From positions 1 through 9,510 of the forward strand of contig JAFDIC010000124.1 in the NCBI GenBank assembly GCA_019308525.1: a DNA stretch of 9,510 bases, written 5' to 3'. Made by a program: the position numbers and the translations under genes. This document shows, one piece after another, positions 1 to 6,183 of the stretch. How positions within the stretch are numbered: the first letter of the stretch is position 1; every line of letters begins with the position of its first letter. Under the pieces are notes generated by a model. It saw only the letters and a program-made list of their open reading frames with translations, did not search any database and was not told the origin of the DNA. The DNA comes from Deltaproteobacteria bacterium. Its GTDB lineage: Bacteria; Desulfobacterota; DSM-4660; Desulfatiglandales; HGW-15.

Positions 1-190
1 GAAACAGCACAGGCGGACGAGGGGCCTTTGCCTGGGGAAATGGCCGGGAGGTTCCGAGTGCAAGGTTTCCGGGCAGGTAATTGAGGGCCGGGCGGGAAGG
101 TGCAGCGAGTAGGTCGATCCACGAGTCAGAAGACCTGCCTGGAGACAAGGTGTAGCCCACGCGGACAGGGTGAAACCTCGCGATTTGGAG
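1..190 (+). ncRNA. cobalamin riboswitch (divergent or partial 5' half)
   Basis: The 3' part carries the B12 box AGTCAGAAGACCTGCC at 124-139. It is preceded by GGGAAGG at 94-100 and GATCCACG just before the box, the usual order in cobalamin riboswitches (RF00174 type). GGCAGGT at 72-78 is exactly complementary to ACCTGCC at 133-139 and could form the closing stem. The 5' part (1-90) has GGGAA and GTGCAA elements, but I cannot find the conserved CCCCGCAACTGT-like core. It is therefore divergent, internally deleted, or starts before the window. An intrinsic terminator follows within 60 bases, which fits control by transcription attenuation when adenosylcobalamin binds. The 3' boundary is approximate. 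I am confident of the 3' half and unsure of the 5' half. Confidence 0.8.
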
Positions 191-204
191 GATAAAAAAG
201 GGAC

Positions 205-242
205 ATCCCCGGATCGATACGGATCGGTCCGGGGATTTTTTT
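205..242 (+). terminator. intrinsic terminator downstream of the riboswitch
   Basis: A 14-bp stem (205-218 with 223-236, one G-T wobble) encloses the four-base loop ACGG and runs into seven T residues at 236-242. The outer arms ATCCCCGGA and TCCGGGGAT match perfectly. Lying directly after a cobalamin riboswitch and 16 bases before an ORF with a good ribosome binding site, it is most simply the expression platform of the riboswitch. Confidence 0.88.
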
Positions 243-258
243 GAAAGGGGGCGGGTTC

Positions 259-444
259 ATGCATATCTACTGGCGGATCATGGGCGAACTGGAGGAACTG
301 GGGGAGACCCTGGTATTTCACGACCCCTCCGTCTTGAGGGAATACGTGAAATGGTGCCGGGAGAAGTCACCTTCTTCTTGCCCGGCATACAAGACTAATC
401 CCTTTCTTTCGCATCGAGTCTTGAGACAATTGGAGGAATTGTGA
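259..444 (+). CDS. 61-aa protein of unknown function behind the cobalamin riboswitch
   Basis: I do not recognise this protein. The ATG at 259 is preferred over the upstream in-frame TTG at 241 because AAAGGGGG (244-251) sits at a normal distance before it and the TTG lies in the terminator T-tract. The product is short and charged, begins MHIYWRIMGELEELGE, has two cysteines (one in the segment KWCREK) and ends in RQLEEL. It has no signal peptide or membrane segment. It starts 16 bases after the riboswitch terminator, so a cobalamin-dependent leader should control its transcription. It could be a genuine small B12-regulated protein or the remaining 5' end of a larger gene whose remainder decayed in the following gap. 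Codon content looks plausible, but no family supports it. Confidence 0.45.
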   Translation: MHIYWRIMGELEELGETLVFHDPSVLREYVKWCREKSPSSCPAYKTNPFLSHRVLRQLEEL

Positions 445-850
445 GAGAAGTCCTATGTCATGAGGAAAATGCAGGGCTTTGGCGTGCAGCAAGATTGCTT
501 GTTTGCACTTCCAGCCCCCTCCTGTAGACTCCGGATAGGAACAAGGCTCGAACAGGGGGAGATCTCGGAATCCAGGACTCTGGGAGATATCAAAGAAGTT
601 CATGGTGTTCATCTGGCACATTCTGCTGTTCGGATCACCAGGCTTAGTGTTGATCATGAAACGTTTTCAGACAATGGGGACTGTTTTCCCAAGGTATAAC
701 CTGTCTTCAGGAAAAGTCTGATTTCTGGGTAGCGGTTCATCTCTGCCCAGTTAAATCGGTGGTTTTGGCTTGGAGCCGAGGGTGGAGAAAGATCTGTAAA
801 CGTTGTGCCCCCCACCGGCATATGATTTCAAGATTCTTAATGGGGTAAAT

Positions 851-900
851 GATTGGAGCGTACTTTCATGTACGCCTTTCGAAGCTCTCGCATCTTTTGG
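851..900 (+). repeat. hairpin repeat, diverged copy of the element at 2633-2750
   Basis: GCGTAC (858-863) and GTACGC (870-875) form a perfect 6-bp stem around TTTCAT. The bases after it (CCTTTCGAAGCTCTCGCATC) parallel those after the matching hairpin at 2677-2696 (CCTCATTCCGAAAGCTTTGC). Both copies run in the same orientation. The loop differs while the arms are kept, as in dispersed palindromic repeats. Confidence 0.55.
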
Positions 901-1046
901 CGGTGATCACACGAGATCCGCGCTCTCCCAATGGCGGGATTTCTCAATCTCAACTTGAATAGGCACTGGGAGCTTCTTGCTTTGTCATCCCAGGGTTTTG
1001 ACTTTTGGCGAGTTAGCAACAACTCATTATTTTTGATCCTCGTTAA

Positions 1047-1095
1047 CCAGGTGGTCCTCCAGGTGGTTCACCTGGCTCTTCCCCGGTGTCAGGGG
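1047..1095 (+). promoter_or_regulatory. possible folded leader of cobQ
   Basis: CCAGGTGGT occurs twice (1047-1055 and 1059-1067), and both copies can pair with the single CACCTGG at 1069-1075. The second makes a tight 7-bp hairpin with loop GTT. TCCTCC at 1055-1060 is the exact complement of GGAGGA (1108-1113) in the cobQ ribosome binding site and shares bases with that hairpin. A second small hairpin, CCCC/GGGG, lies at 1081-1095. These pairings are mutually exclusive, so the leader could affect cobQ translation. This is inference from complementarity only. Confidence 0.3.
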
Positions 1096-1120
1096 TGTTA
1101 GGTAGTCGGAGGAGAGAGGA

Positions 1121-2632
1121 ATGAAAAGGCGGGCAAAGGCAATAATGTTCCTGGGTACGGGGAGTGACGTGGGCAAATCCGTCGCTGCCACAGCCTTTTG
1201 CCGCATCTTGAAGAAGAGGGGATACAGGGTCGCCCCATTCAAGGCCCAAAACATGTCCAACAACTCCTATGTGACGGTCGAGGGCGGGGAGATAGGGAGG
1301 GCCCAGGTAGCCCAGGCGGAAGCAGCGGGTTTGCTGCCTTCGGTTCACATGAACCCCGTGCTGCTCAAACCCTCAAGCGGCCAGGCGGCTCAGGTGGTGG
1401 TCCAGGGAAGGGTGGCGGACCAATTGAGCGCCATGGAGTATCACCGCTACAAGGAGACGCTGAGGCAGGCCGAGATTGATTCATATGAACGGCTCTCATC
1501 TCAATACGAGGTGATCGTCCTTGAGGGGGCAGGCAGTTGCTGTGAAATGAACCTGAAGGAAAACGACCTGGCGAATTTCCGGATGGCTATGATCGCACGG
1601 GCCTCCTGCATCCTGGTGGCAGACATAGACAGGGGAGGGGTATTTGCACAGGTTATTGGGACCTATGACTTGATGAGCAGACAAGAACAGGGCATGACCA
1701 TAGGGTTCTTGATAAACAAGTTCAGGGGAGACCCGCGACTCTTTGATGCTGGAATCAATATCCTGGAAAAGGAAACGGGCAAACCTGTGTTGGGCCTGGT
1801 GCCCTATTTCCAGGATATCCTCATAGACACCGAGGACTCAGTGGCCGTCCAGCAAGACAAAAGGGCGCTCCGGCCGGTGGGGAGACAAACGGTCAACATT
1901 GCCGTTATAAGGCTTCCTGCCATCTCCAACTTTACGGACATGGAGATCATGGAACGGGAGCCTGACGTGGTCGTCAACTATCTGGTTCGTCCCGGAGAGT
2001 TGAGCCCCGAGTACGATTTGCTGGTGATTCCGGGCACCAAGAACGTGATGGAGGATGCGACATGGTTGGCGCGGAGGGGTTGGAAGAGGCGAATCGTTGA
2101 TTTCGAATCGCAGGGAAAAACCATTCTGGGAATCTGCGGCGGATACCAGCTCCTGGGGCGGAAGATAGAGGACCCCCACGGGGTGGAGTCGGACAGGGGC
2201 GAGGTGAAGGGGCTGGGACTCCTCCCAGTGGAGACGAGTCTGGACAGGGTCAAGGTGGTGAGGCGCGTCAACGGAGAGTGCTTTCTGTACGGGTGCAGGC
2301 TGAGGGGCTATGAGATCCACATGGGAAGGAGCGTGCCCACCGGAAACAGGAGCCGTCCTTTTGCATTGTTGAAGGAACCCGGAAAAGAAGCACGGTGGGA
2401 GGACGGCCGGGTGAGTGAGAACGGAAAGGTAATAGGCACCTATGTCCACGGGGTGCTGGATTCACCGGAACTCAGGGAGCGATTCCTGAATGGGGTCAGA
2501 AAGGCCAAGGGGCTGAGACCCAGGAAAGCGAGGCAGGGAAGGCTGACCCGTTTCAAGGAATATGACAGGCTGGCCGAGCACTTTGAGAGGTATTGTGATG
2601 TGGAGAAGATCATCAAGGCGATGCTTTCGTAA
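1121..2632 (+). CDS. cobQ: cobyric acid synthase, glutamine-hydrolysing
   Basis: Catalyses the ATP- and glutamine-dependent amidation of side chains b, d, e and g of adenosylcobyrinic acid a,c-diamide to give adenosylcobyric acid, in the cytoplasm. The 503-aa length is normal for CobQ/CbiP. The N-terminal dethiobiotin synthetase-like ATPase domain has the P-loop GTGSDVGKS (12-20), KAQNMSNNSY (41-50), LLKPSSGQAAQVV (81-93) and DIDRGGVFAQ (168-177). The C-terminal class I-like glutamine amidotransferase domain has LVIPGTKN (301-308), the nucleophile elbow GICGGYQLLG with Cys339, YEIHMG (397-402) and YVHGVLD with His443. The segment EGAGSCCEMNLK (135-146) replaces the more usual GAGSPAEINL. The ATG at 1121 follows GGAGGAGAG at 1108-1116. 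The stop codon abuts a hairpin repeat, and the gene heads the cluster of cobalamin genes. Identification is secure; naming depends on the aerobic (cobQ) or anaerobic (cbiP) convention. Confidence 0.97.
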   Translation: MKRRAKAIMFLGTGSDVGKSVAATAFCRILKKRGYRVAPFKAQNMSNNSYVTVEGGEIGRAQVAQAEAAGLLPSVHMNPVLLKPSSGQAAQVVVQGRVADQLSAMEYHRYKETLRQAEIDSYERLSSQYEVIVLEGAGSCCEMNLKENDLANFRMAMIARASCILVADIDRGGVFAQVIGTYDLMSRQEQGMTIGFLINKFRGDPRLFDAGINILEKETGKPVLGLVPYFQDILIDTEDSVAVQQDKRALRPVGRQTVNIAVIRLPAISNFTDMEIMEREPDVVVNYLVRPGELSPEYDLLVIPGTKNVMEDATWLARRGWKRRIVDFESQGKTILGICGGYQLLGRKIEDPHGVESDRGEVKGLGLLPVETSLDRVKVVRRVNGECFLYGCRLRGYEIHMGRSVPTGNRSRPFALLKEPGKEARWEDGRVSENGKVIGTYVHGVLDSPELRERFLNGVRKAKGLRPRKARQGRLTRFKEYDRLAEHFERYCDVEKIIKAMLS

Positions 2633-2750
2633 AAGCCACATCTGGGGCGTTGCGCTGCATCTTTTTTAGTCACTGCGGCGTACTCCTGTGTACGCCTCAT
2701 TCCGAAAGCTTTGCGCGCCTTGCACCTGCCTGCCGCGGGCAGGTGCATCG
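2633..2750 (+). repeat. double-hairpin repeat between cobQ and truncated cobJ
   Basis: GGCGTAC (2677-2683) and GTACGCC (2690-2696) form a 7-bp stem around TCCTGT. A second stem pairs GCACCTGCC (2722-2730) with GGCAGGTGC (2738-2746), flanked by GCGC on both sides (2714-2717 and 2750-2753). The first hairpin and following bases match the copy at 851-900. Sequences of this type (hairpin next to AGTCACTGC and GCGTTGCGCTGCATC) resemble dispersed intergenic repeats I associate with sulfate-reducing deltaproteobacteria, but I cannot verify that here. The element starts at or just before the cobQ stop and ends where recognisable cobJ sequence begins, so it marks a rearrangement breakpoint. Confidence 0.6.
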
Positions 2751-3166
2751 CGCTCCTGGGTGCACCGTTGATGCATGATTTCGCGGTCATCAGTCTGAGC
2801 GACCTGCTGACTCCCTGGGAGATCATTGAGCAGCGCGTAAAGGCCGCCCTGGAGGCAGACTTTGTCCTGGTCTTCTATAACCCCCGTTCCCGGAGGAGGG
2901 GCTGGCAACTGGGCAGGATAATGGGGATGGTCCGGGAGCTCAGGGGAGCCGGGACGCCGGTCGGCGTGGTGCGCAATGCCATGAGGGACGGCCAGGAAGT
3001 CATGTTGGAATCGGCTTCGGACCTGGATCTATCAGGAGTGGACATGCTTTCCATCGTGCTGGTGGGGAATTCGCAGACACGCCTCGCAGGTGGAAAAATG
3101 ATTACGCCCAGGGGATACATGAGGAAGTACGGCCCCTCTGGAGGTTGCGGAAAAACAGAGGATTGA
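2711..3166 (+). pseudogene. cobJ: 5'-truncated precorrin-3B C17-methyltransferase
   Basis: This open frame matches only the C-terminal part of the CobJ/CbiH family, the SAM-dependent enzymes that methylate C17 and contract the corrin ring. Recognisable segments are ALLGAPLMHDFAVISLSD (14-31), LTPWEIIEQR (33-42), ADFVLVFYNPRSRRR (49-63), GTPVGVVRNAMRDGQEV (81-97), LVGNSQTR (117-124) and the signature KMITPRGYMRKY (129-140). The family is usually about 240-260 residues. The N-terminal GIGPG-type SAM loop, the GDAGIYGMA-type region and the start of the GVTAANAAA motif are missing. Residues 1-13 are translated repeat sequence. The first in-frame ATG is at 2771 with no clear ribosome binding site. 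A stand-alone product would lack essential parts of the SAM site, so I call it a pseudogene. A separately encoded N-terminal half is possible but not visible. Confidence 0.82.
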
Positions 3167-3204
3167 AGCACAAAAGGCAATAGTCTCTATGTGTGCCAGG
3201 CCGT

Positions 3205-3245
3205 GTGCCGAGTCTTGCGATGCCCGGGACCGCGGGCTCAGGCAC
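3205..3245 (+). repeat. nested inverted repeat between cobJ relic and the decarboxylase gene
   Basis: GTGCC (3205-3209) pairs with GGCAC (3241-3245), and inside it GCCCG (3222-3226) pairs with CGGGC (3233-3237). No T-tract follows, so this is not an obvious intrinsic terminator. It lies in the 117-base gap upstream of the next gene and could be an RNA processing or pausing structure. Confidence 0.3.
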
Positions 3246-3283
3246 AGTGCAGGAGTGAGTGATTGAAAGCGAGATGATACTCG

Positions 3284-4396
3284 GTGGTTGTGAAGGAAAA
3301 TAGAATAATTGATTACAGTGGCAGGGTTTACAGGCACGGTGGAAGCCCGGCCGGGGACATGATACGGCTCGGTTTCAGCGCCGGGCCTGTGCTGGATTTC
3401 AGCGTAAGCATCAACCCAAGAGGTGCTCCAGCATCTCTCCGGGAACACTGGCCCCGCTTGTATGAGGTGATACAGGACTACCCCGGGGTTGAAGGGGACG
3501 GCATAACCCGCTTTTATGAGGAGCGGCTCGGTATCCCCGGGATCTGTTGCCTCCCAGGGAACGGCTCTACCGAGCTCATCTATATGATTCCCCGGGTCCT
3601 GGGCCTGAAACATGCGGTGGTGGTCACGCCCTCCTACCATGACTATGAGCGCGCGACCCTCCTTGCCGGTGCCAGGGTGACACGCCTCGGCCTGTCGCCT
3701 GATATGGATTTTGCCCCTCCACCCGTGGAGGTCCTTTCCGCCGCCCTGGAAAATGCCGATGCCCTCTGGGCGGGAAGACCCAACAATCCCACGGGCACCC
3801 TGGTCCCTAAAAGGCATATTCTGGAGTTGGCAAGGAGGTATCCTGACAAGTGGATTCTCGTGGATGAGGCCTTTATCCAGTTCCTGGAAGGATGGAGTGA
3901 GCAAAGTCTTCTCCTGGAGAAGCCCATGCAGAACCTGCTTGTTGTCCATTCCTTGACCAAGTTCTATGCCCTTGCGGGGCTCAGGCTCGGGGCCGTTGTG
4001 GGCCATGAAAAGACCATCTCCCTCCTCAGGGAGGCAAAGGAGCCCTGGACGGTGAATGCAATTGCAGAACACGTGGCCACATTGATCATAGGGGCAAGGG
4101 ATTACGAGGAGGATTCGCGCAGGGCCATGGCCCGAGAGCGGGATCGTGTTTATTTTGCCCTGAAGGAGATGTCCGGGTACCGGCCTTACGCGCCCACGGC
4201 CAATTTCCTCCTGTGCCGCTGGGATAGGAGTCAGGACCTGGACGATCTGCTGAGGCACCTGCTTTTCAACGGCATGTATGCGAGGGACTGCAGGAATTTC
4301 CCGGGTCTGGAAAACGGCTTCTTCCGTATCGGACTCCGCAGGAGGGAGGAGAATGACCTGCTGCTTGAGGTCTTGGCCTCGGCACCCGGAGCCTGA
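3284..4396 (+). CDS. cobD: L-threonine-O-3-phosphate decarboxylase (PLP, class I/II aminotransferase fold)
   Basis: Makes (R)-1-amino-2-propanol O-2-phosphate, the linker of the cobalamin nucleotide loop, from L-threonine phosphate. The protein shows the family's N-terminal HGG (18-20) and LDFSVSINPRG (37-47), PGNGSTELIY (91-100), RPNNPTGTLV (165-174), LVDEAFIQF (192-200) with Asp194 for the PLP pyridine nitrogen, and SLTKFYALAGLRLG (223-236) with Lys226 as the Schiff-base lysine. FFRIGLR (346-352) holds the substrate carboxylate-binding arginine. There is no early in-frame ATG: a TGA at 3275 closes the frame upstream, so GTG at 3284 or 3290 must start it, with only a weak GCGAG-like binding site. 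The stop is two bases from the next ATG, so it is probably translationally coupled to cbiB. The name is cobD in Salmonella and cobC in Pseudomonas usage. Histidinol-phosphate aminotransferase is related, but neighbours and motifs favour the decarboxylase. Confidence 0.92.
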   Translation: MVVKENRIIDYSGRVYRHGGSPAGDMIRLGFSAGPVLDFSVSINPRGAPASLREHWPRLYEVIQDYPGVEGDGITRFYEERLGIPGICCLPGNGSTELIYMIPRVLGLKHAVVVTPSYHDYERATLLAGARVTRLGLSPDMDFAPPPVEVLSAALENADALWAGRPNNPTGTLVPKRHILELARRYPDKWILVDEAFIQFLEGWSEQSLLLEKPMQNLLVVHSLTKFYALAGLRLGAVVGHEKTISLLREAKEPWTVNAIAEHVATLIIGARDYEEDSRRAMARERDRVYFALKEMSGYRPYAPTANFLLCRWDRSQDLDDLLRHLLFNGMYARDCRNFPGLENGFFRIGLRRREENDLLLEVLASAPGA

Positions 4397-4398
4397 TT

Positions 4399-5397
4399 AT
4401 GCTCGATGCTTCGCTGGTCCTCCTGCTTGCATTCCTCCTTGATCTCTTGCTGGGCGATCCTGCGTATCGTCTTCATCCTGTTCGGCTCATCGGTCGCCTG
4501 GTCTCGATCTCAGAGGCCTGGACAAGGAAGATAGGTTGGGATACCAGGTCCGGGGGAGCCCTGCTCTTGCTCATTTCACAGGGCGCAATCCTGGCTATTC
4601 TTCTCGGTCTCTCAAGTATCTTGGAGGCGCTTCACCCGTTGCTTGCAAAGGGATTCGCAGTCTTTGTCTGCTATTCCTTGATAGCCCTGAAGGACCTCGT
4701 GGACCACATAAGGCCAGCGCTTGCGGCCCTCCGGGGAGGAGACCTGGAAGCTGCAAGGAAAGGGATATCCATGGTAGTTGGGCGGGATGCGGGTCGCCTG
4801 GAAAGGCCGGGCATATGCAGGGCCGCCATAGAGACCCTGGGGGAGAACTTCGTGGACGGGTTCTGGTCACCGGTGTTTTGGTATAGTGTCGGGGCACTGC
4901 TAGCACCTGCTCTCGGTTTGAACCCTGTAACCCTGGCCCTTGGTCTTATGGCGGTTTTCAAGGTTACCAGTACCATTGATTCCATGCTTGGTTACAAGCA
5001 CGAACCATACCGGAGACTGGGCTGGGCAGGCGCCAGGATGGATGACCTGTTGAACTTCCCGCCCGCGAGGCTATCGGTCCTGCCCCTGTCTATCGGCGTT
5101 GTAGCAACAGGCGCGGATCTTGGAAGCGGTATCAGGACGTTCCTGAGGGACAGGTTGAAGCATGACTCCCCCAACGCGGCACATGCAGAGAGCCTTGTAT
5201 CAGGCGCCCTTCGTGTTCGTCTGGGAGGCCCTACCAGGTATCCTGGCGGCATGAAAAACAAACCCTGGCTGGGAGCCGAGTTCAGGGATCCCGAACTTCA
5301 TGACATTGAAAGGACATTTTCCATAGTAAGGGCTTCTGCTTGGGCTGCAATCCTTTTGTCCTGCGCCTGGATCCTGGTGGCGCGGATGGTATGGTGA
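4399..5397 (+). CDS. cbiB: adenosylcobinamide-phosphate synthase, membrane protein
   Basis: Joins aminopropanol phosphate to adenosylcobyric acid to form adenosylcobinamide phosphate. This consumes the products of the two intact genes upstream. The 332-aa length and motifs are typical of CbiB: LDLLLGDP (14-21) with HPVRLIG (26-32), VVGRD (126-130), RAAIETLGENFVDGFWSPVF (141-160), STIDSMLGYK (191-200), ARMDDLLNFPPARLS (212-226), and HDSPNAAHAES with SGALRVRLGGP (255-278). Hydrophobic stretches near residues 5-19, 53-75, 83-97, 160-186, 225-240 and 313-330 indicate an integral inner-membrane enzyme. The ATG lies two bases after the preceding stop. No terminator is evident after the gene; a palindromic repeat block begins about 20 bases downstream and may stabilise or end the mRNA. 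The Pseudomonas name is cobD, easily confused with the decarboxylase. Confidence 0.95.
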   Translation: MLDASLVLLLAFLLDLLLGDPAYRLHPVRLIGRLVSISEAWTRKIGWDTRSGGALLLLISQGAILAILLGLSSILEALHPLLAKGFAVFVCYSLIALKDLVDHIRPALAALRGGDLEAARKGISMVVGRDAGRLERPGICRAAIETLGENFVDGFWSPVFWYSVGALLAPALGLNPVTLALGLMAVFKVTSTIDSMLGYKHEPYRRLGWAGARMDDLLNFPPARLSVLPLSIGVVATGADLGSGIRTFLRDRLKHDSPNAAHAESLVSGALRVRLGGPTRYPGGMKNKPWLGAEFRDPELHDIERTFSIVRASAWAAILLSCAWILVARMVW

Positions 5398-5414
5398 TGG
5401 AATCAACTTTTCCC

Positions 5415-5600
5415 CGCAGGAGCAGGTTCCACCTGCGACATTGGCCCCTGCATCCTAATCCCAAGTTTGTTCCTACATGGGATTATGCAATGCCCCCCTT
5501 GTGTAGGAGCACCGGGACTCATCCCCGGTACAGGCACGTTCTACATGCGATAGGGGCCTCCGGATCGCAAGCAGGAGCTTGCTCCTACATGAGACTGCGT
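5415..5600. repeat. composite REP-like repeat, block 1 (about 1.5 units)
   Basis: The block holds hairpin C (GCAGGT-TCC-ACCTGC, 5422-5436), a degraded hairpin B near 5465-5477, the spacer GCAATGCCCC (5487-5496), hairpin A (ACCGGG/CCCGGT, 5511-5529), a mismatched hairpin C (5534-5548) and hairpin B (AGGAGC-TT-GCTCCT, 5573-5586). The two C hairpins are 112 bases apart, which sets the unit length. Hairpin A is preceded by GTAGGAGC, reminiscent of the GTAG head of REP sequences used by REP-associated tyrosine transposases. It lies between the convergent cbiB and nucleotidyltransferase genes. Confidence 0.75.
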
Positions 5601-5622
5601 AACCGCCCGCTCGATTGGCTGA

Positions 5623-6183
5623 CTATTCATCATTCTTACCTCTGTCCCTGGTTCTATCGACTCGTGATCCAGGTCCAATCGCCTCCTGGAGTTGTCGCAA
5701 AGTTTCTTCAAGAACGGGAAGCCTTTGTTTGTCTCTTGGATCACTTGACTTTTTCTTGAGCTCGATCATCACTTTGAGATCAAGAACTTTCATGGTGTGG
5801 CCTTTGAATTCAATGTCTATGCTATGTTCAAGCAGGTCACTATAGGTTTTCCTCTCCTCAATGGAACCAAGTACGTCTATGGGGCCCAAGCGGGTTGAAA
5901 ACAGAGCATGCCCCTTTCCTGAAATATCTCTTTTCCGTGGTTCAATTATTTTCTCGTCCAGGCGACGATGAAATGCGCCTACTGAGCGGAGGAACCCAAG
6001 GAGTTTGTCGACATTTTCCGAAGATGGATCAGGGACGATGTCCACATCCATGGTAACAACCGGGGCGCCTTGCACAACGGCGGCCAGGCCACCGACCAAT
6101 ATGAAGTCGACCCCGGATCTTAACAAGCCCTCAAGTAATGCGCTTAGGTTCAGATCGGATTTTTGTCTGCCGGATGAAGGCAT
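5623..6183 (-). CDS. nucleotidyltransferase-fold protein, putative toxin partner
   Basis: The 186-aa protein has the core of the polymerase-beta-like nucleotidyltransferase fold. VDFILVGGLAAVVQG (25-39) leads to MDVDIVPD (45-52), with Asp46 and Asp48 as metal ligands, and a third carboxylate is likely at Asp103 in GPIDVLGS. The later segment LDLKVMIELKKKSSDPRDKQRLPVLEE resembles the C-terminal signature of AbiEii/DUF6036-type proteins (lysine helix, then R-x-K/D, then LPVL). The ATG at 6183 follows CAGGAG at seven bases. The gene overlaps the 3' end of the upstream small gene by 53 bases, so the two are translated together. By family it may modify RNA or protein in a toxin-antitoxin or abortive-infection role, but substrate and toxicity are unproven. 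The tail (171-186) is charged and reaches close to the REP block. Confidence 0.8.
   Translation of the reverse strand: MPSSGRQKSDLNLSALLEGLLRSGVDFILVGGLAAVVQGAPVVTMDVDIVPDPSSENVDKLLGFLRSVGAFHRRLDEKIIEPRKRDISGKGHALFSTRLGPIDVLGSIEERKTYSDLLEHSIDIEFKGHTMKVLDLKVMIELKKKSSDPRDKQRLPVLEETLRQLQEAIGPGSRVDRTRDRGKNDE

Larger units (their letters stand above)
445..1120. other. 676-base gap between the small ORF and cobQ; no convincing gene
   Basis: I see no supported gene here. Open frames on both strands (for example - strand 367-657 and + strand 460-699) lack ribosome binding sites and any recognisable motif. The region holds one copy of a GCGTAC hairpin repeat (858-875) and a potential folded leader just before cobQ (1047-1095). 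No second riboswitch is visible. It may be the decayed remains of a gene once located between the riboswitch and cobQ, but nothing identifiable is left. Confidence 0.5.

Noticed and set aside
367..657. 96-codon - strand frame near the left end
   Set aside because: Overlaps the riboswitch-linked small ORF on the other strand, has no binding site and no recognisable product.
1838..2449. 203-codon - strand frame opposite cobQ
   Set aside because: Antisense to the well-conserved CobQ protein, with no binding site or motifs.
3032..4258. 408-codon open frame on the - strand opposite the decarboxylase gene
   Set aside because: It is antisense to a gene with all family motifs, has low-complexity proline/glycine-rich content and no recognisable domain; typical of a shadow frame in GC-rich coding DNA.
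5398..5414. Intrinsic terminator after cbiB
   Set aside because: The downstream hairpins are REP-like and none is followed by a T-tract.
5340..5759. 139-codon + strand frame across the cbiB end, REP block 1 and the nucleotidyltransferase gene
   Set aside because: It crosses two real genes and palindromic repeats; composition matches no protein family.
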